Source of the DNA: Cyanobacteriota bacterium
GTDB taxonomy: Bacteria; Cyanobacteriota; Cyanobacteriia; Phormidesmidales; Phormidesmidaceae
Direction of reading: 5' to 3'
Assembly (NCBI GenBank): GCA_027619675.1
Contig: JAQCHG010000143.1
Coordinates: forward strand, 1-5,724
Length of the DNA stretch: 5,724 bases
Part shown: piece after piece, positions 5,262 through 5,724 of the stretch
Layout: the number at the start of each line of letters is the position of its first letter
Numbering within the stretch: the first letter of the stretch is position 1
Notes under the pieces: model-generated
Databases searched by the model: none
What the model was told of the DNA's origin: nothing
What the model saw: the letters and a program-made list of their open reading frames with translations, nothing else
Translations under genes and position numbers: made by a program

Positions 5262-5724
5262 ATGTCCACTCTGGTTATCGTTGAGTCCCCGACCAAAGCT
5301 AAAACCATCCGCAACTATCTACCTGCGGGGTATCGGGTAGAGGCATCCATGGGCCATGTCCGGGATCTGCCGCGATCGGCCAGCGAAATCCCGGCCTCGG
5401 TGAAGGGGGAGAAATGGTCGCAGTTGGGGGTGAACCCTGAGGCGGACTTTGAACCCCTCTATGTGGTGCCCAGCGACAAAAAGAAGGTGGTCAAGGCCCT
5501 CAAGGACGCCCTCAAGAACGCCGACGAACTGGTCCTGGCCACGGACGAAGACCGCGAAGGGGAAAGTATTAGCTGGCACCTACTCCAGGTCTTGAAGCCC
5601 AAGGTGCCGATCAAGCGCATGGTGTTCCACGAGATCACCGAAGAGGCGATTCAGGCCGCCTTAGACAATTGCCGCACCATTGACGACCAGTTGGTCCGCG
5701 CCCAAGAAACCCGCTCGGTTATGG
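5262..5724 (+). CDS. topA: DNA topoisomerase I, N-terminal part (3' end outside window)
   Basis: TopA is a type IA topoisomerase that relaxes negatively supercoiled DNA by single-strand passage, balancing gyrase. The first 154 codons are present and the frame is open to the window edge. They cover the TOPRIM domain: [13 protein letters not shown] at 4-16 with the acidic Glu8, SMGHVRDLP at 29-37, and [16 protein letters not shown] at 93-108, with Asp95, Asp97 and Glu99 as the metal-binding DxDxE triad (D111, D113, E115 in E. coli TopA). KRMVFHEIT at 118-126 and [10 protein letters not shown] at 145-154 continue the normal family order, the latter leading toward domain II. The catalytic Tyr would lie beyond the window. 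The ATG at 5262 is right because the TOPRIM motif normally starts within the first few residues. An AGGA box is 16 bases upstream, rather far for a strong ribosome binding site. The gene is divergent from ndhB with a 511-base gap. Confidence 0.97.
   Translation, partial: MSTLVIVESPTKAKTIRNYLPAGYRVEASMGHVRDLPRSASEIPASVKGEKWSQLGVNPEADFEPLYVVPSDKKKVVKALKDALKNADELVLATDEDREGESISWHLLQVLKPKVPIKRMVFHEITEEAIQAALDNCRTIDDQLVRAQETRSVM

Noticed and set aside
1..5724. Mobile element, CRISPR array, toxin-antitoxin or novel defence system
   Set aside because: All long coding stretches are well-known housekeeping genes. There are no terminal inverted repeats with a transposase, no regularly spaced repeats and no paired small genes.

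Overview
The window looks like ordinary cyanobacterial chromosome. It carries the 3' part of dxs, a complete mtnA, a complete ndhB on the opposite strand and the 5' part of topA. Three things point to a cyanobacterium. The ten exact copies of the octamer GCGATCGC (HIP1) in 5.7 kb are a hallmark of many cyanobacterial genomes. The NdhB protein is of the cyanobacterial/chloroplast NDH-1 type. The codon use is GC-rich and similar across all four genes. The genus cannot be given from the sequence alone.

Layout. Bases 1-1175 (+) encode the C-terminal ~390 residues of 1-deoxy-D-xylulose-5-phosphate synthase. Bases 1176-1557 are non-coding and hold a very regular 13-bp hairpin (probable dxs terminator), a G-rich tandem repeat and a weak -10-like box. 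Bases 1558-2625 (+) encode methylthioribose-1-phosphate isomerase (MtnA). Bases 2626-3169 form the gap between mtnA and the convergent ndhB. A perfect 9-bp hairpin sits just after mtnA, followed by a GC-rich stretch with nested inverted repeats and no recognisable gene. Two adjacent strong hairpins near 3003-3084 probably end ndhB transcripts and perhaps readthrough from mtnA. Bases 3170-4750 (-) encode NdhB. Bases 4751-5261 are the divergent upstream region of ndhB and topA. It carries three copies of CCGTTTCT and two GCTTAA(AA)CCCAG copies close to ndhB, plus two small palindromes nearer topA. Bases 5262-5724 (+) encode the first 154 residues of DNA topoisomerase I.

The four genes belong to separate processes: isoprenoid precursor synthesis, methionine salvage, photosynthetic/respiratory electron transport and DNA supercoiling. 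The spacing (gaps of about 380-540 bases, hairpins between genes, strand changes) suggests separate transcription units rather than an operon. I see no mobile element, CRISPR array, tRNA, rRNA, defence locus or convincing novel system. The observations most worth checking are non-coding: the repeat cluster upstream of ndhB, the structured segment after mtnA and the convergent double hairpin. A second-tier item is sequence drift in two C-terminal motifs of MtnA.
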